From Allobrachymonas sp. (GTDB lineage: Bacteria > Pseudomonadota > Gammaproteobacteria > Burkholderiales > Burkholderiaceae): 17,364 nucleotides of DNA. Location: positions 1 to 17,364 of the forward strand of contig JAUMXD010000027.1 of assembly GCA_030529305.1 (NCBI GenBank), read 5' to 3'. The notes beneath the pieces are model-generated. The model had not been told where the DNA came from. It did no database searches and saw only the letters and a program-made list of their open reading frames with translations. Positions 6,516-14,803 of this stretch are shown here, piece after piece. Within the stretch, counting starts at the first letter, position 1. Each line of letters begins with the position of its first letter. The position numbers and the translations under genes are program-made.

Positions 6516-8927
6516 TTGGCTCTATCAGAAGCCGTTTCATCAAAGCCAGACCAAGCGTTTGCGAACGTGAACTTGCCTGACGATCCTTCTTTGTTTGCGC
6601 CTTCGGAAACAGCCGAAGAGCCAAGCAGTGGCTTGCGTAGTCCAGCCGCGCTGGCTGAAGAGCGATCGCAATCCCAATCTGCAGCTCAGCATTGCCTACT
6701 GGTGTTGGTGGCCCTGCCTGCGCACAGCCCGCTTTCGGCCACGCCGCTGCACTACTTGCACCACGAAGCTTTGCCACCGGGCACGCTGGTGCGTGTGCCG
6801 CTGGGGCAGCGCAGCGTGCTGGGCGTGGTCTGGCAAAGCGGGTCAGACGTTCAAGCCCTGCCCGATGGCGTGCAGCCCAAACCCATTCTTGAGGCGCTGA
6901 CGGATTTGCCCCCGTTGGATACCACTTGGCGCGAGCTGGTGGCCTTTGTGGCGCGCTATTACCAGCGCAGCCTGGGTGAAGTGGCGCTGGCGGCTTTGCC
7001 GCCGCCCTTGCGCGAGTTGGACGGGGTGCAGTTGGCGCGCCGCCTGAAAAAGCTGGCGCTGCCCGCTGCTAAACAATCGGGCAAAAAAGCCAAGGCGCAA
7101 TCCAAAGCTCAATCTGCCGTCGCCGATGGCATGCAAACTGCAGTGCCCGTGGCTGCAGAATCAATTGCATCAACAGACGCACTGGCTGATGGCGCTGTGG
7201 ATGCAAAGGATGCAAACATCCCCACCGCCACCCAAGCCCCCGTTTTAACGGCGCAGCAAGAGCAAGCCATTGCCGCTGTGCAAGCCGCTGCTAACGAAAC
7301 CATACCCCCGCCCTTGCTGTTGTTTGGCAATACGGGCAGTGGCAAAACCGAGGTGTATCTGCAAGCCGTGGCGCAGGCGTTGGCGCACAACGATCAGGCG
7401 CAAGTGTTGGTGCTGGTGCCCGAAATCAACCTCACCCCGCAGTTGGAGCAACGCTTTGCTGCGCGCTTTGCGCAGCAGCGCATCGTGGCCCTGCACAGCG
7501 GCATGACGCCTGCGCAACGCCTACAAGGCTGGCTGGCCGCGCACACGGGGCTGGCGCGCATCGTGCTGGGCACGCGCATGGCGGTGCTGGCGTCCATTCC
7601 GCATCTGCGCCTGATCGTGGTGGACGAAGAGCACGACCCCAGCTACAAGCAGCAAGAAGGCGCACGCTACTCGGCCCGTGACTTGGCCATCTACCGCGCC
7701 CGCCAATGCCAGGCGCCTGTGTTGCTGGGCTCGGCTACGCCCTCGCTTGAAAGCTGGTACCACAGCCGCCCACACACGGCTGAAGATGCGGGCGGCCGCT
7801 ACCGCCGCCTGTGCATGCCCGAACGCATCGGCGCAGCAGCCTTGCCCGCTGTGCGCCTGATCGATATGGCGCAACTGCCCCGTGGCACCGTGTGCAGCCC
7901 GGCCCTGCTCGAAGCGGTGCAGCAGCGCGCCGCGCGCGGCGAGCAAAGCCTGCTGCTGCTCAACCGCCGCGGCTACGCGCCCGTGCTGCATTGCCCCGAT
8001 TGCGGCTGGAAGAGCCAGTGCCCGCATTGCAGCGCCTTTCGCGTCTTTCACAAGATCGACCGCAGCCTGCGCTGCCACCACTGCGGCTACACCGTGCCTG
8101 TGCCGCGCGCCTGCCCGGATTGCGGCAACCAGGACATTCGCGCCCTGGGCCTGGGCACCGAACAGCTTGAAGAAGCCCTGCAACAGCAGCTGCAAACCAC
8201 CCGGCGGCCCGACGGCAGCCCCTTGCGCGTGCTGCGCATCGATGCCGACACCACCCGCCTGGCCGGCAGCCTGGCGCAGCAACTGGCGCAGGCCCACAGC
8301 GGCGAGGTGGACGTGCTGGTGGGCACGCAAATGCTGGCCAAGGGGCACGACTTTCGCCGCATCACGCTGGTGGCCGCGCTCAATCCCGATACGGCCCTGT
8401 TCAGCAGCGACTTTCGCGCGCCCGAGCGCCTGTTTGCCCTTTTGATGCAAGCTGGTGGCCGCGCCGGGCGCGATGCGGCCTTGAGCACGCGTAGCGAGCT
8501 GTGGGTGCAAACCGGCTTCATCACGCATCCGCTGTTTGCCGCTTTGCGCAAACACGATTACCCCGGTTTTGCCCAGCAGCAGTTGGAGGAGCGCCGCGCG
8601 GCGGGCATGCCGCCTTTCAGCTACCAGGCGCTCATCCGTGCCGAAGCGCGCGAGCAGCAAGCCGCGCAAGACTTTCTCAACAGCGTGCGCATGGCCGCAG
8701 AACAGTGGGCCACCACTCACCCCGAAGCCGCGCAAGTGCTGTGTTACCCCGCCGTGCCCATGGTGCCGCAACGCATCGCCAATCGTGAACGCGCGCAAAT
8801 GCTGATCGAAAGCGACAACCGCCTGGCCCTGCAACGCCTGTTGCCGCAACTGGGAGCTTGGCTGCATCAGCAGCGCACCACGGCCATTCTGCGCTGGGCG
8901 GTGGATGTGGATCCGCTGGCGGTGTGA
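6516..8927 (+). CDS. priA: primosomal protein N' (PriA), replication restart helicase
   Basis: PriA is the 3'-5' DNA helicase that recognises stalled forks and reloads the replisome. The N-terminal DNA-binding part begins near residue 60. The helicase core shows Walker A GNTGSGKT (271-278), the Walker B DEEH box (370-373), LLGSATPS, and a C-terminal lobe with VLVGTQMLAKGHDF and QAGGRAGR. Eight cysteines in CxxC-type pairs (Cys493 to Cys536) form the zinc-binding region specific to PriA. At 803 residues it exceeds the usual about 730. The extra length is a non-conserved N-terminus of about 50 residues and an Ala/Lys-rich low-complexity insert (bases about 7060-7240) before the helicase domain. 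The TTG start at 6516 is uncertain; GTG 6567 is an alternative and no in-frame ATG lies nearby. Confidence 0.96.
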   Translation: MALSEAVSSKPDQAFANVNLPDDPSLFAPSETAEEPSSGLRSPAALAEERSQSQSAAQHCLLVLVALPAHSPLSATPLHYLHHEALPPGTLVRVPLGQRSVLGVVWQSGSDVQALPDGVQPKPILEALTDLPPLDTTWRELVAFVARYYQRSLGEVALAALPPPLRELDGVQLARRLKKLALPAAKQSGKKAKAQSKAQSAVADGMQTAVPVAAESIASTDALADGAVDAKDANIPTATQAPVLTAQQEQAIAAVQAAANETIPPPLLLFGNTGSGKTEVYLQAVAQALAHNDQAQVLVLVPEINLTPQLEQRFAARFAQQRIVALHSGMTPAQRLQGWLAAHTGLARIVLGTRMAVLASIPHLRLIVVDEEHDPSYKQQEGARYSARDLAIYRARQCQAPVLLGSATPSLESWYHSRPHTAEDAGGRYRRLCMPERIGAAALPAVRLIDMAQLPRGTVCSPALLEAVQQRAARGEQSLLLLNRRGYAPVLHCPDCGWKSQCPHCSAFRVFHKIDRSLRCHHCGYTVPVPRACPDCGNQDIRALGLGTEQLEEALQQQLQTTRRPDGSPLRVLRIDADTTRLAGSLAQQLAQAHSGEVDVLVGTQMLAKGHDFRRITLVAALNPDTALFSSDFRAPERLFALLMQAGGRAGRDAALSTRSELWVQTGFITHPLFAALRKHDYPGFAQQQLEERRAAGMPPFSYQALIRAEAREQQAAQDFLNSVRMAAEQWATTHPEAAQVLCYPAVPMVPQRIANRERAQMLIESDNRLALQRLLPQLGAWLHQQRTTAILRWAVDVDPLAV

Positions 8928-9193
8928 GCGGTGGCTGTTGCCTTCGTTCGCATGCAGCGCTCAATAGAAAAAGAGCGTGCCGCAGCGAGCGCAGCCGTAA
9001 ACAGCACGCATCATGTTTTATGAGTTTTCGGTTGCGCGCTTTTTGAACTATTCCAAACAAAAGCGCTGCAGATAAGCGCAGCCAAAGCGGGTATGCTGTG
9101 GTGTGCGGGCCGATGTGCTTTGCCACGGCGGGCACGTCTTCGCATGGCTACGTGGCTTGCCATTTTTTGATTGACACGACCGGGAGGATCCTC

Positions 9194-9769
9194 ATGCCTT
9201 GTTCTTGCTCGCTGAAAAAATCCCCTTGGCTGCTGGTGGCTGCCGCTGCTTTGGGCGCTGCGGCTACGGCCGGTTTGATGGTGGGTTGCGCCAATCAAAA
9301 ACAGCAACAGGCGCCTGCCTTGCCCACCGTGGACCATGTGGTGCTGGAGCGCTATGTGGGCGTGTGGTACGAAATTGCGCGCTTGCCCAATCGCTTTCAA
9401 ACGCAGTGCGTGCGCAACGTCAAGGCCGAGTACAAGCTGGTGGATGGCGGCATGCTGGTGCACAACAGTTGCGTGCAAGCCAATGGCAAAACAAGAACGG
9501 CCAAAGGCTTTGCCAAGGTGGAGCCGGGCAGCGGCAATGCCCGCTTGAGCGTGAGTTTTTTCAGACCGTTTTACGGGCCGTATTGGGTGCTGGCGCTGGA
9601 TCGTGAATACGCGTGGTCGCTGGTGGGCTCGCCAGATCGCAAACAGTTGTGGATTCTTTCACGCACGCCGCATCTGCCGCAAGATGTGCAGCAGCGCATC
9701 ATCGCCCGTGCGGCCGAATTGGGCTTTGCCACGGAGTCTCTGCTGTTTACGCCGCAAGACGCACAGTAA
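9194..9769 (+). CDS. blc: Blc-type lipocalin lipoprotein
   Basis: This is a 191-residue outer-membrane-type lipoprotein of the bacterial lipocalin family, which binds lipids or lipid breakdown products in the envelope. A basic, hydrophobic signal peptide ends in LMVGC with Cys32 as the expected lipidation site, although Met at the third position before Cys is not ideal for a lipobox. The lipocalin signature GVWYEIARLPNRFQ (from Gly56) follows. The later strand motif YWVLALDREYAWSLVG and the LWILSRTP segment are typical of Blc. The start at ATG 9194 is well supported by GGGAGGA a few bases upstream. It appears to stand alone: 266 bp separate it from priA, and proB converges from the other side. 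Confidence 0.92.
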   Translation: MPCSCSLKKSPWLLVAAAALGAAATAGLMVGCANQKQQQAPALPTVDHVVLERYVGVWYEIARLPNRFQTQCVRNVKAEYKLVDGGMLVHNSCVQANGKTRTAKGFAKVEPGSGNARLSVSFFRPFYGPYWVLALDREYAWSLVGSPDRKQLWILSRTPHLPQDVQQRIIARAAELGFATESLLFTPQDAQ

Positions 9770-10105
9770 GCACACGGAAAGCACTGTTTGGGCATCAGCC
9801 GCATCGCCAGCTGGGCCTTGGCATGCCCGGCCTGTGTTGGAATAGGCTGCGCCATTGATGCGTTGGCGCGAGTACGCTCGCTCGCCTTGGTTCGACATCG
9901 CTGCATGCCGCAGTGCAGGGCGCGCATCAACTCTTCATGATTGGGGGTACATGCCAGGCAGGCACAGCCAAGGCTGGGGCGGGCAGGGCAGTGTGTGTGA
10001 GTGATGCGGTTGCCCGAATGGTTTGCGTGTAGAGCCTCCCACTCCCTAAATCGTTGGGACCGCAAGCTACAAGCCGCTTGATGATGCGCAGGGGCGCGGC
10101 TCGGA
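9770..10105. other. gap between convergent lipocalin and proB genes, no gene seen
   Basis: This 336-base stretch lies between the stop codons of two convergent genes. I see only short inverted repeats and no stem followed by a T-tract on either strand. A minus-strand open frame covers most of it but extends antisense into the lipocalin and has no recognisable protein features. Confidence 0.5.
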
Positions 10106-11287
10106 TCAGCTGCCTTGCATCAGCACCATGTTGTCACGGTGGATCATTTCAGGTTCGGCAGCGTAGCCCAGCAGCGCTTGCAATTGGCTGGAAGGCTTGC
10201 GGCACAGCAGGCGCGCTTCGTGGCAGGGGTAGTTGGCCAGGCCGCGTGCAATTTCCCGGCCTTGCTCGTCGCGCACGGCAATCACTTCGCCGCGTTGGAA
10301 GTCGCCGCTTACGGCCAGCATGCCAATGGGCAGCAGGCTTTTGCCATCTTGCTGCAATTTGGCGGCGGCCCCTGCATCCACCACCACGGCACCGTGCAGT
10401 TGCAGGTGATCGGCCATCCATTGCTTGCGGGCTTGCAGTTTGTGCGTGCGCGCCAGCAGGGCCGTGCCCACCACTTCGCCTTGCAACAGGCGCGGCAGGG
10501 CATTGGGCTCGCGCCCCCAGGCGATTACCGTGCTGGCGCCGGAACGTGCCGCGCGTTTGGCCGCCAGGATTTTGGTCAGCATGCCGCCCTTGCCGATGTT
10601 GCTGCCCGCGCCGCCTGCCATGGCTTCAAGCTGTGCATCACCTGCCTGTGCAATGGTGATGAGTTGGGCGTTGGCATCTTTGCGCGGGTCGGCTGTGAAC
10701 AAGCCGCGCTGATCGGTGAGGATGACCAGCAGATCCGCCTCGATCAAATTGGCGACGAGCGCGCCCAGCGTGTCGTTGTCGCCGAACTTGATTTCGTCGT
10801 TCACGACCGTGTCGTTTTCGTTGATCACGGGCACCACGCCCAGTTGCAGCAGCGTGAGCAAGGTGGAGCGCGCGTTGAGGTAACGCTCGCGGTCGGCCAG
10901 GTCGGCGTGGGTGAGCAGCACCTGGGCCGATTGCAGGCCGTTTTCGCCCAGTTCGGTTTCGTAGATTTGCGCCAGCCCCATCTGGCCCACGGCGGCGGCG
11001 GCTTGCAGCTCATGCACTTCGCTGGGGCGCTGTTGCCAGCCCAGGCGCTTCATGCCCTCGGCAATGGCGCCACTGCTCACCATCACGACCTCGCATCCTT
11101 GCTGGCGCAGGGCTGCCAGCTGCTGGCACCATTGGGCGATGGCGTTGGCGTCCAGCCCGCGGCCCTCATTGGTGACGAGGCTGGAGCCGACCTTGACCAC
11201 GATGCGGCGGGCTTGTTGCAAGGCCTTGCAGGCGGCCTGGGCCAGTTGGGGATTGGGGGCGTGTGCGGTGGAGAGCGAGGTAGTCAT
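10106..11287 (-). CDS. proB: glutamate 5-kinase
   Basis: ProB phosphorylates L-glutamate with ATP, the first step of proline synthesis, in the cytoplasm. The N-terminal amino-acid-kinase domain shows [21 protein letters not shown], the INENDTVV / FGDNDTLGA substrate region and the [11 protein letters not shown] segment. A C-terminal PUA domain occupies roughly residues 285-375 ([10 protein letters not shown] ... [18 protein letters not shown]). The length of 393 residues is normal for the two-domain form. The start is ATG at 11285-11287 with only a weak ribosome binding site. In many relatives proB follows obg directly on the same strand. Here an obg 3' fragment does lie upstream on the same strand, but two small genes intervene and no proA is adjacent. 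Confidence 0.96.
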   Translation of the reverse strand: MTTSLSTAHAPNPQLAQAACKALQQARRIVVKVGSSLVTNEGRGLDANAIAQWCQQLAALRQQGCEVVMVSSGAIAEGMKRLGWQQRPSEVHELQAAAAVGQMGLAQIYETELGENGLQSAQVLLTHADLADRERYLNARSTLLTLLQLGVVPVINENDTVVNDEIKFGDNDTLGALVANLIEADLLVILTDQRGLFTADPRKDANAQLITIAQAGDAQLEAMAGGAGSNIGKGGMLTKILAAKRAARSGASTVIAWGREPNALPRLLQGEVVGTALLARTHKLQARKQWMADHLQLHGAVVVDAGAAAKLQQDGKSLLPIGMLAVSGDFQRGEVIAVRDEQGREIARGLANYPCHEARLLCRKPSSQLQALLGYAAEPEMIHRDNMVLMQGS

Positions 11288-11389
11288 GCCCCGTATTGTC
11301 CTATCGCCGCATAGAAAAGACAGACGATCAGGAACAAAAAATCCGTGTGCTAAGCGATGAGTAAACGGGATTAGTTATGCGTTTGTATG

Positions 11390-11707
11390 TCACGCACTCT
11401 CATGCAGGACTTGACTGACCTGCCATTCTTTATTGATTTTTTTGAATATGACGTTCAGCTTTTTGCTTTTACTGAAAAAGCCGCTGTCTAGCGTCAACAT
11501 ACACAAGTAAGCGCCTCTTTCATCCGCTTGAACACACGTGCTGCTCACAGAAAAATCTTTTTCTGGGTACAAGCTCGGATTTCTTTCCAGATACCTGTGC
11601 ATTGAGAAGCGAATTTCTGATTCAGAGGGAGGTTTTCCCGCAAAAAAAGGAAGAGCGATCGCAAAAAAACCGCCCACAAGAAAGACGATGGCAATTAGGC
11701 TTTTCAT
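11390..11707 (-). CDS. small hypothetical exported or membrane-anchored protein
   Basis: This 105-residue protein is of no family I recognise. A hydrophobic N-terminus (MKSLIAIVFLVGGFFAIALP) is a signal peptide or single membrane anchor. The rest is a small soluble domain rich in Lys, Ser and Phe, with two cysteines (in STCVQ and YLCML) that could form a disulfide outside the cytoplasm. It ends in EWQVSQVLHESA. The gene is visibly richer in A+T than its neighbours and uses rarer codons, suggesting acquisition from elsewhere. No strong ribosome binding site precedes the ATG at 11705-11707. It is divergent from the XRE regulator, which might control it. Confidence 0.6.
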   Translation of the reverse strand: MKSLIAIVFLVGGFFAIALPFFAGKPPSESEIRFSMHRYLERNPSLYPEKDFSVSSTCVQADERGAYLCMLTLDSGFFSKSKKLNVIFKKINKEWQVSQVLHESA

Positions 11708-11822
11708 ATGCGTTGGAAAGTAGAAAAGGTGATTTCTAGGGGCGTGCGATAAACATCACAAAACCATATGTGAAGCAAACTCCGTGGATGCAAATGTATC
11801 ATCATGTCACTGTGCTAACAAG

Positions 11823-12089
11823 ATGTCAGCCAAACCCAAGCCTCCTGTCTCGTTGCCGGACAGCAGCAATCTGCGCGACGTACTCGCCTACAACATCCGC
11901 TTGTTGCGGGCGGGCAAGGGCTGGTCGCAAGAGGAGTTAGCGAGCCAGTGCGGGTTGGATCGCACCTATGTTTCGGCCGTTGAGCGTTCGCGCTGGAATG
12001 TGTCGTTGAGCAATATCGAGCGCATGGCCCACGCCTTGGATACGCAGCCCTGGATGTTGCTCAAGCCGCCAGAGGAGCCATTGCCATAA
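11823..12089 (+). CDS. XRE-family helix-turn-helix regulator
   Basis: This is an 88-residue DNA-binding protein that is almost all one Cro/C1-type HTH domain. NIRLLRAGKGWSQEELASQC is followed by GLDRTYVSAVERSRWNVSL, with the HTH at about residues 34-55 and then the NIERMAHALD helix. Small regulators of this shape include phage repressors and controller proteins of restriction systems, but no partner gene of those kinds is visible. ATG 11823 is chosen; a GTG at 11784 would add 13 residues of unlikely sequence. The gene diverges from the small exported protein across 115 AT-rich bases that probably hold both promoters. Confidence 0.82.
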   Translation: MSAKPKPPVSLPDSSNLRDVLAYNIRLLRAGKGWSQEELASQCGLDRTYVSAVERSRWNVSLSNIERMAHALDTQPWMLLKPPEEPLP

Positions 12090-12100
12090 TCAGGCAGCCA

Positions 12101-12128
12101 TAAAAAAAGCAGCACCGAGGTGCTGCTT
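12101..12128 (-). terminator. rho-independent terminator on the minus strand, after the obg fragment
   Basis: A 10-bp perfect stem (12107-12116 with 12119-12128) has a 2-base loop and, read on the minus strand, runs into a seven-base T-tract (12108-12102). It lies about 80 bases after the obg fragment stop and would end an obg transcript. On the plus strand no T-tract follows, so it is not a good terminator for the XRE gene. Confidence 0.8.
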
Positions 12129-12205
12129 GGAATGGCTTACCCATGGGTTTGATGGCGCGCGTAATACCACGCATCCATAGCGTCACACAGCTGCTGCGTG
12201 GCGCG

Positions 12206-12700
12206 TTACGAAGCGGTTTTTTCGGATGCGCGAGGCTTGCGAGGCGCACGGCTTTTGGGGGCCGTTGGCTCGGTGGCGTCGTCGTCAGGTGTTGCATCAA
12301 TTGCAGGCTCGATCTCGGCAAAGCGCGGATCAACCCCAACCGCAGGCGGCTGCTCTTTGTGCAGTTCGGCCTGGATGTGGGTGTAGATGTCGCGCACCAG
12401 GGGTTTGCAGCCTTCGTGCGTGAGGGCAGAGATTTCGTACACCGGGCCTTTCCATTTCAGCCGTTTGACGAAATCGGCCACACGTGTGGCGCGCTCTTCA
12501 GCAGGCACCATGTCGAGCTTGTTCAGCACCAGCCAGCGTGGTTTGTCGTGCAAGCCTTTGTCGTATTTTTTCAGTTCGGCCACGATGGCTTTGGCTTGCG
12601 CCACGGGGTCGATGCTGTCGTCAAACGGGGCCATGTCGACGATGTGCAGCAGCAAGCGGGTACGTTGCAAATGGCGCAAAAACTGGTGGCCAAGGCACAC
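12206..12700 (-). pseudogene. obg: 3' part of obg (GTPase Obg/CgtA), 5' truncated and inverted relative to the other obg
   Basis: This frame encodes the C-terminal half of Obg, starting at the [10 protein letters not shown] segment just after the G3 region. It includes the [13 protein letters not shown] stretch, the G4 motif NKLD, the G5-like SAL and an Ala/Pro-rich, Lys/Arg-containing tail. The N-terminal Obg domain, Walker A and G3 are missing, so alone it could not be a working GTPase. Homology to obg stops abruptly near 12697; upstream, the frame meets a TAG after eight unrelated codons. The only start there is a GTG with no ribosome binding site. The part overlapping the 5' obg at the right edge is identical over 55 bases, then differs at six synonymous sites. 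It is either a real duplicated remnant or the other half of the same gene displaced by inversion or assembly. Confidence 0.85.
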
Positions 12701-13034
12701 TCTGAGGTTGGGTTTACCAACAACCTAACAAGCGCTTTATTAATGGCCTTACAGATGCGCATCGCGCATCCCCCACTCCTCCCCAAGCCGATAGCAACTA
12801 GGGCTAACTGCATTCGAGCACTCGCCTGATGCAACCCTGTTTGACATGGCTGCACTGTACCCTTGGCCGCCATTCCATGCTCGTTTGATTCCCCTACATC
12901 TTGCAAGGCTGATTGCCAGACCGCGCCCCGCCTGGCGCTGATGCATATAAGCAAAAGTAATTTCAAAGCCTGCACAATGCTTGCATCTCATCACCCAATC
13001 ATTGCAACCCTTTTCTGACGCAGGAGGCCCTCCC
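12701..13034. other. non-coding stretch between the obg fragment and cysK
   Basis: No gene is visible. It starts at the obg homology break with an imperfect 22-base inverted repeat (12705-12726, core GTTGG-gttta-CCAAC). A perfect 7-bp hairpin follows (12754-12760 with 12764-12770). The right part contains TATAAG (12946-12951) within an A-rich tract, a possible -10 element for cysK without a good -35, as might fit an activator-dependent promoter. A GGAGG ribosome binding site for cysK lies at 13023-13027. Confidence 0.45.
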
Positions 13035-13961
13035 ATGAAAGCCGCATCCGTACTCGACACCATTGGCCGCACGCCGCACATCCGTTTTGATCGCCTCTTT
13101 CCCGGCCACGAAGTCTGGATCAAGGCCGAGCGTTTCAACCCCGGTGGCAGCATCAAAGATCGCATTGCACTGGCCATGATCGAGGCGGCCGAGCAATCGG
13201 GCCAGCTCAAGCCCGGCGCCACCATTGTGGAGCCCACCAGTGGCAACACCGGCGTGGGGCTGGCAATGGTGGCTGCCGTCAAGGGCTACAAGCTGATCCT
13301 CGTCATGCCCGAAAGCATGAGCGTGGAGCGCCGCCGCCTGATGCTGGCTTATGGCGCAAGTTTCGACCTCACGCCCAAAGAGAAGGGCATGAAAGGTGCC
13401 ATTGCCCGCGCCGAAGAATTGGTGGCGCAATTCAGCGCCCAAGGCCAAACGGCCTGGATGCCCCAGCAGTTCGACAACGCCGCCAACCCCGACATCCACG
13501 CCCGCACCACGGCGCAAGAAATCATCAGCGACTTTCCCGAAGGGCTGGATGCGCTCGTCACCGGCGTGGGCACGGGCGGCCACATCAGCGGCGTGGCACG
13601 GGTGCTCAAGCAGCAGTGGCCGCAGCTGAAGGTGTTTGCGGTGGAGCCCACGCTCTCGCCCGTCATCAGCGGCGGTGCGCCTGGCCCGCACCCGATTCAG
13701 GGCATTGGCGCGGGCTTCATCCCCAAAAACCTCGACACCAGCTTGCTGGACGGCAGCATCCAGGTCGAAGGCCCTGCCGCCATGGAATTTGCCCGCCGCG
13801 CCGCCACGCAAGAGGGGCTGCTGGTCGGCATCAGCAGCGGCGCCACGCTGGCCGCCATTGCGCAAAAGCTGCCCGAGCTACCCGCCAAGGCCCGCGTGCT
13901 GGGCTTCAACTACGACACGGGCGAGCGTTACCTCTCGATCGAAGGCTTTTTGCCGGCTTGA
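13035..13961 (+). CDS. cysK: cysteine synthase A (O-acetylserine sulfhydrylase, PLP-dependent)
   Basis: CysK makes L-cysteine from O-acetyl-L-serine and sulfide in the cytoplasm, using pyridoxal phosphate. The PLP lysine is Lys41 in NPGGSIKDR. The substrate loop PTSGNTG (67-73), the phosphate-binding GTGGHISG and GISSGA segments, and the terminal YDTGERYLS, a CysK-type ending, are all present. At 308 residues it is normal for the family. ATG 13035 is chosen because AGGAGG sits directly upstream and the alignment to the family begins here ([14 protein letters not shown]). CysM is the alternative, but the motifs and the C-terminus favour CysK. It is a single-gene unit, with a convergent gene downstream. 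Confidence 0.93.
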   Translation: MKAASVLDTIGRTPHIRFDRLFPGHEVWIKAERFNPGGSIKDRIALAMIEAAEQSGQLKPGATIVEPTSGNTGVGLAMVAAVKGYKLILVMPESMSVERRRLMLAYGASFDLTPKEKGMKGAIARAEELVAQFSAQGQTAWMPQQFDNAANPDIHARTTAQEIISDFPEGLDALVTGVGTGGHISGVARVLKQQWPQLKVFAVEPTLSPVISGGAPGPHPIQGIGAGFIPKNLDTSLLDGSIQVEGPAAMEFARRAATQEGLLVGISSGATLAAIAQKLPELPAKARVLGFNYDTGERYLSIEGFLPA

Positions 13962-14022
13962 CCCTCATCAGACACCACCCGCCTGCGCTTGGTGGCCACA
14001 CCCCTTGCGGCTACAAGACCTT

Positions 14023-14055
14023 CATTTGCCCATCGCTTCATGAAATGGGCAAATG
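14023..14055. terminator. 11-bp inverted repeat between convergent genes, possible bidirectional terminator
   Basis: A perfect 11-bp stem (14023-14033 with 14045-14055) closes an 11-base loop that itself contains TTCATGAA. It sits between cysK and the convergent methyltransferase gene, where a shared terminator is expected. Neither side has a real T-tract, so a protein-binding site is an alternative. Confidence 0.5.
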
Positions 14056-14091
14056 CTGGTCAAGCACCAACTAGCCGCCTAGATAGCTTGC

Positions 14092-14538
14092 CTAAAGCCA
14101 ACGCCGCGTTGTCCGGCAATAGCGGCGATAGGCCTCGCCGAATTTTTGTTCCAAGGCTCGCTCTTCGGGCACGATTTGAAACCGATTCAGGTACAGCACG
14201 AAGCCTGCCACCCCCACCCAGGCAGCGGCATGCGCCAGGCAAACGGCCCATGCCGCCAATATCAGCGCCATGCCCAAATACATCGGATTGCGGCTGAAGC
14301 GGTAAATGCCATCTGACACAATGCAATGGCTTTGCTCGGGTGCACGCGGATCGAGCGTCGTCTGCACCCGAACGAAGGCCCACGCCCCTGCCGCCATCGC
14401 AGCAGCGCCCGCCACGGCCAAAAGCACGGCCAGCCCTGCCGATGCAGGCAAAGCACCCACGGGCACGACTGCAGCCATTGCCCACATCAAAGCGGCAAGC
14501 AGCACCAGCAGCAAAACGGGTGGCACTTTCAAGCGCAT
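14092..14538 (-). CDS. ICMT/PEMT-type membrane methyltransferase family protein
   Basis: This 148-residue integral membrane protein has three or four hydrophobic segments (about 6-28, 33-56, 84-104, 106-118). The conserved C-terminal region of the isoprenylcysteine carboxyl methyltransferase / phospholipid methyltransferase superfamily is clear: GIYRFSRNPMYLG (78-90), then RFQIVPEERALEQKFG with the Glu pair and EAYRRYCRTTRRW at the end. These residues bind SAM and the headgroup in characterised members. Bacterial members act on lipids or small molecules, and the substrate here is unknown. GAGGAGA a few bases before the ATG supports the start. It is convergent with cysK and divergent from engB. 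Confidence 0.85.
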   Translation of the reverse strand: MRLKVPPVLLLVLLAALMWAMAAVVPVGALPASAGLAVLLAVAGAAAMAAGAWAFVRVQTTLDPRAPEQSHCIVSDGIYRFSRNPMYLGMALILAAWAVCLAHAAAWVGVAGFVLYLNRFQIVPEERALEQKFGEAYRRYCRTTRRWL

Positions 14539-14694
14539 GGCTCATCTCCTCGACCTCGATCACGCTCGCGCAGCACTGGCATCGGCCCTTTTGCGTGCAA
14601 GAAAGACGAATCGCTGGCTGCACATACAAACCCAAAACTTGCCAAATTATCCGTTTGCAGCGCTGGCATCCATAGCGCTTGTATTGGGCTTCCT

Positions 14695-14722
14695 TTGCTG
14701 ATCACGCCGCGCTGCATACTTT
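14695..14722 (+). promoter_or_regulatory. candidate promoter for engB
   Basis: TTGCTG (14695-14700) and TACTTT (14717-14722) with a 16-bp spacer lie about 80 bases before the engB start. Matches to consensus are moderate and no other candidate in the divergent gap is better. Confidence 0.3.
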
Positions 14723-14803
14723 GGGTAACGCAAAACCGCATGCATGCTCACAGCAGCTACACTGCCTGCTGCTTTTCCTGCATGCACGCATGCCTGCCCG
14801 CCC

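Noticed and set aside
9571..10065. 164-codon minus-strand open frame between proB and the lipocalin
   Set aside because: It overlaps the lipocalin antisense, is rich in Cys/Arg/Ser, has no ribosome binding site and resembles no protein family.
10115..11314. 399-codon plus-strand open frame opposite proB
   Set aside because: Antisense shadow of proB with His/Gln-rich composition typical of frame artefacts.
11784..11822. GTG start for the XRE regulator
   Set aside because: The extra 13 residues (MDANVSSCHCANK) are not like HTH proteins and ATG 11823 fits the domain boundary better.
12708..12729. GTTGGGT and ACCTAAC, which fit integron attC core patterns
   Set aside because: They occur in the wrong order for an attC site, only 8 bases apart, with no integrase or cassette genes nearby; simple palindrome chance.
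12940..12970. possible CysB-type binding site before cysK
   Set aside because: The A-rich ATAAGCAAAAG tract is suggestive, but the CysB consensus is too loose to call by eye; noted only in the gap entry.
14649..14660. 12-mer ATCCGTTTGCAG also found at 15859-15870 in the rplU leader
   Set aside because: At 14649 the pairing left arm is missing, and a single shared 12-mer in gapped non-coding DNA is weak evidence of a common element.
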